Source: Chrysoporthe austroafricana (taxonomy: Eukaryota > Ascomycota > Sordariomycetes > Diaporthales > Cryphonectriaceae). From it: a DNA stretch of 64,000 nt. Shown piece after piece: positions 62,301 through 64,000 of the stretch; the first letter of the stretch is position 1, and each line of letters starts with the position of its first letter. The notes under the pieces are model-generated. The model saw only the letters and a list, made by a program, of their open reading frames with translations, ran no database searches and had not been told where the DNA came from. Location of the stretch: NCBI GenBank assembly GCA_001051155.2, contig JYIP02000004.1, positions 4,706,383 to 4,770,382 of the forward strand, given 5' to 3'. The position numbers were made by a program, and so were the translations under genes.

Positions 62301-64000
62301 AGTATTCGTCTTTTGGATCCCGGCCTGGTGCTGGGTCTGCAGGGCCTGGTGACAAGCAACGGTGGCGCTGACCCAGCTGGGCGGTTTCGAGGATGGGATG
62401 GGGGCAAAACAACAGATCCCATAGTAGATACACAGCAGACAGAAGAACAAAAACTCCTTCCCACCCGGGCGACAATCTTCAGCGCCGGAGACGGCAGAGA
62501 CTGCGCCAGCGCCCCAGCAACGTAACGTCACTTGGGTTGCAAGATAGACGGCGGCAACGGTTCTAGTGCTTCTCGAGCGCTTCCAAGATCATCATCCTGC
62601 AGAGCGGCAGAACCAATCTCAAAGGCCAGGCCGTCCGGACGGCTCGGGGAAGCCAACGCACTCGTGCTCCCCAGACAGGCATATTCTGGCCGGCGAGCGT
62701 GGTGAGGACACAGCGCCGAGCCAGCCTCTCCTCGATGCTGTTGTTCTCCAAGGTCTACCGTACGAGGCAGAGAGGCAGAGGCCATTTCCATACGGATTGC
62801 GGGTTGTCCCACCACATCCTCAATGTCCACACCATCTTCCCCACAACGTTAGGGCAACCCTGCCGCCGAGAGAACGTATTGCGGTACTACGGCGCTGCAG
62901 GACGGGTTGACCTACGCAGGCCCTATACGTCATTGGCACTGGCCATTATCGAGCCCTAGCGCCACGGTGCCTGTAGGTGTCGTTAAGCGATGGCTGCGAG
63001 GACGTGGGAGCTGGGAGCACTATGATGGCATTGCCGGCCCGCTCATGAGCAATTGAACCTCGCCAAGTCACATTGAAGGTTCGGCCAAGGGAGCATCATG
63101 AGCGCGCAGGGTGGCGGCCCCTGGTGATGGCATAGTAGCGCGCCCAGCCACGTCTGCACACCCATTCCCATCCACCTGCTGCTACTGCGGGCAAGGTACA
63201 TACATACAGTAGGCGGAATTCGGTGAGCAATACCCCATCGCCCGACGCATTTCACATTGACACACAAGCGATCGGCGGCGAGACTGACCTATAATTACCC
63301 TCTGGCCTGTTCACACCACCACCTTCCAGCCGACCCGCACGCGCCGGCAGCCGGTCAGCAAGGACCGTGTGCTATCCAGATCGGGCGGGTTCCAGTCTAT
63401 ATGCTGCACGTTCCTGCACTCTACAGTACGCAGGGCCGGTCTGGTCCGGCCTGTCCGGTGAGCAAGACGGAATCAATCACACACATAGAGGCTCTCGAAT
63501 ACCTGCGGACAGTCAAATGACGTTCAATTGAGACTTCAATTGACCACCGGTCACTGTCCACTATCCGTTCGACCGGGTGTGTCTATTGCAAGGTAATGCA
63601 TGTGTGCATGGTGGCCACATTCTGGGGCTGGGTGCAGCTTGATGAAGTTTCGCACTCAGGTTGCACTCGCACACCACAACGCCTGTGGTCGAGAGAGACC
63701 CAGCCCGTCGGATGATTGGCTGAGGAGCAGATGGCCCCGGGCGATTTTTCTCGCCGCTGAGGTCTGGTTCAATTCTGAGCGTCCGTCTGTACTGTATGCT
63801 GATCTGTTGTGGTTTTCCTCTGCAGATACGATGTGGGTTTATGACGGCGGTGGTGGCGAGACGCTGCATTTCTTGCATGATAGGAAACCCCCCCCCCCAC
63901 CGGGGCACTGAGACCAGTGGCTTTCTCATGTAAAGCGATACAGACTACTGTCTACGATAGCCGAAGATGAATTTGCCAATGCTCGCTGGCATCCGATGTA
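53334..64000. other. 10.7-kb region without supportable genes
   Basis: The first few hundred bases should be the leader and promoter of the C2H2 regulator. Beyond that, frames of up to 239 codons occur on both strands, overlap one another and contain no recognised domain, signal peptide or splice-supported extension. Base composition stays near 55% GC, so it is not an AT-rich RIP-type or centromere-like block. Several short repeats are present (for example a GTAG tetramer array at 59081-59144 and GAGA tracts near 54.28 kb). I found no tRNA, rRNA or telomere repeat. The right end is cut by the window. Confidence 0.5.
59081..59144. repeat. GTAG/GTAGCTGG tandem repeat
   Basis: About fifteen four-base units (GTAG, CTAG, CTGG) over 64 bp, with the last part a regular GTAGCTGG octamer. 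Likely length-variable. Confidence 0.85.

Overview
The window is nuclear DNA of a filamentous ascomycete (Pezizomycotina, most likely a Sordariomycete). The evidence is short GT-AG introns of about 58-150 bp with CTNAC-type branch sites, Zn2Cys6 and AmdX/Adr1-type C2H2 regulators, a LaeA-like methyltransferase, a secreted GH10 xylanase, an ArAE_2/DUF2421 membrane protein and a FAR1/MULE-type DNA-binding protein. No rRNA, convincing tRNA, CRISPR or intact transposon was seen. Gene models were assembled by hand from open frames, splice signals and family knowledge; no alignment or transcript data were available.

Layout. 0.5-2.1 kb (-): GH10 endo-xylanase with a Ser/Ala-rich tail. 4.2-10.8 kb (-): LaeA-like methyltransferase, short-chain dehydrogenase and Zn2Cys6 regulator. 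11.5-15.7 kb (+): a ten-exon ArAE_2 putative transporter divergent from the regulator. Together the last four could be a small metabolic locus without a backbone enzyme. 15.8-20.9 kb: gene-free, G-rich repeats, probably including the leader of a 1092-residue arrestin-type trafficking adaptor (20.9-24.2 kb, +). 26.3-29.5 kb (+): two lineage-specific ORFs in the same frame separated by one TAG, encoding a membrane/coiled-coil part and a disordered repeat part. 29.5-32.7 kb: coding-like debris, a fold-back inverted repeat and a poly(A) tract. 32.7-34.2 kb (+): type II membrane O-fucosyltransferase-like protein. 35.8-37.0 kb (+): alpha/beta hydrolase broken by one TGA. 37.9-39.0 kb (+): DUF3140 plus Hva1-TUDOR protein. 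39.4-41.3 kb (-): sugar transporter. 43.2-44.4 kb (+): polyglutamine protein with a FAR1/MULE zinc-binding module. 47.2-48.2 kb (+): unknown basic protein. 49.7-53.3 kb (-): C2H2 plus fungal-specific regulator of AmdX type. 53.3-64.0 kb: no supportable gene.

Themes: plant-biomass carbon use (xylanase, sugar transporter, carbon/nitrogen-type regulator, arrestin adaptor that typically controls permease turnover), and a possible secondary-metabolism-like neighbourhood at 4-16 kb. The most unusual signal is the single UAG between two long same-frame ORFs at 27.44 kb. It could be a simple gene boundary, a nonsense mutation, an unseen intron, or a stop recoded by the stage-specific A-to-I mRNA editing known in Sordariomycetes.
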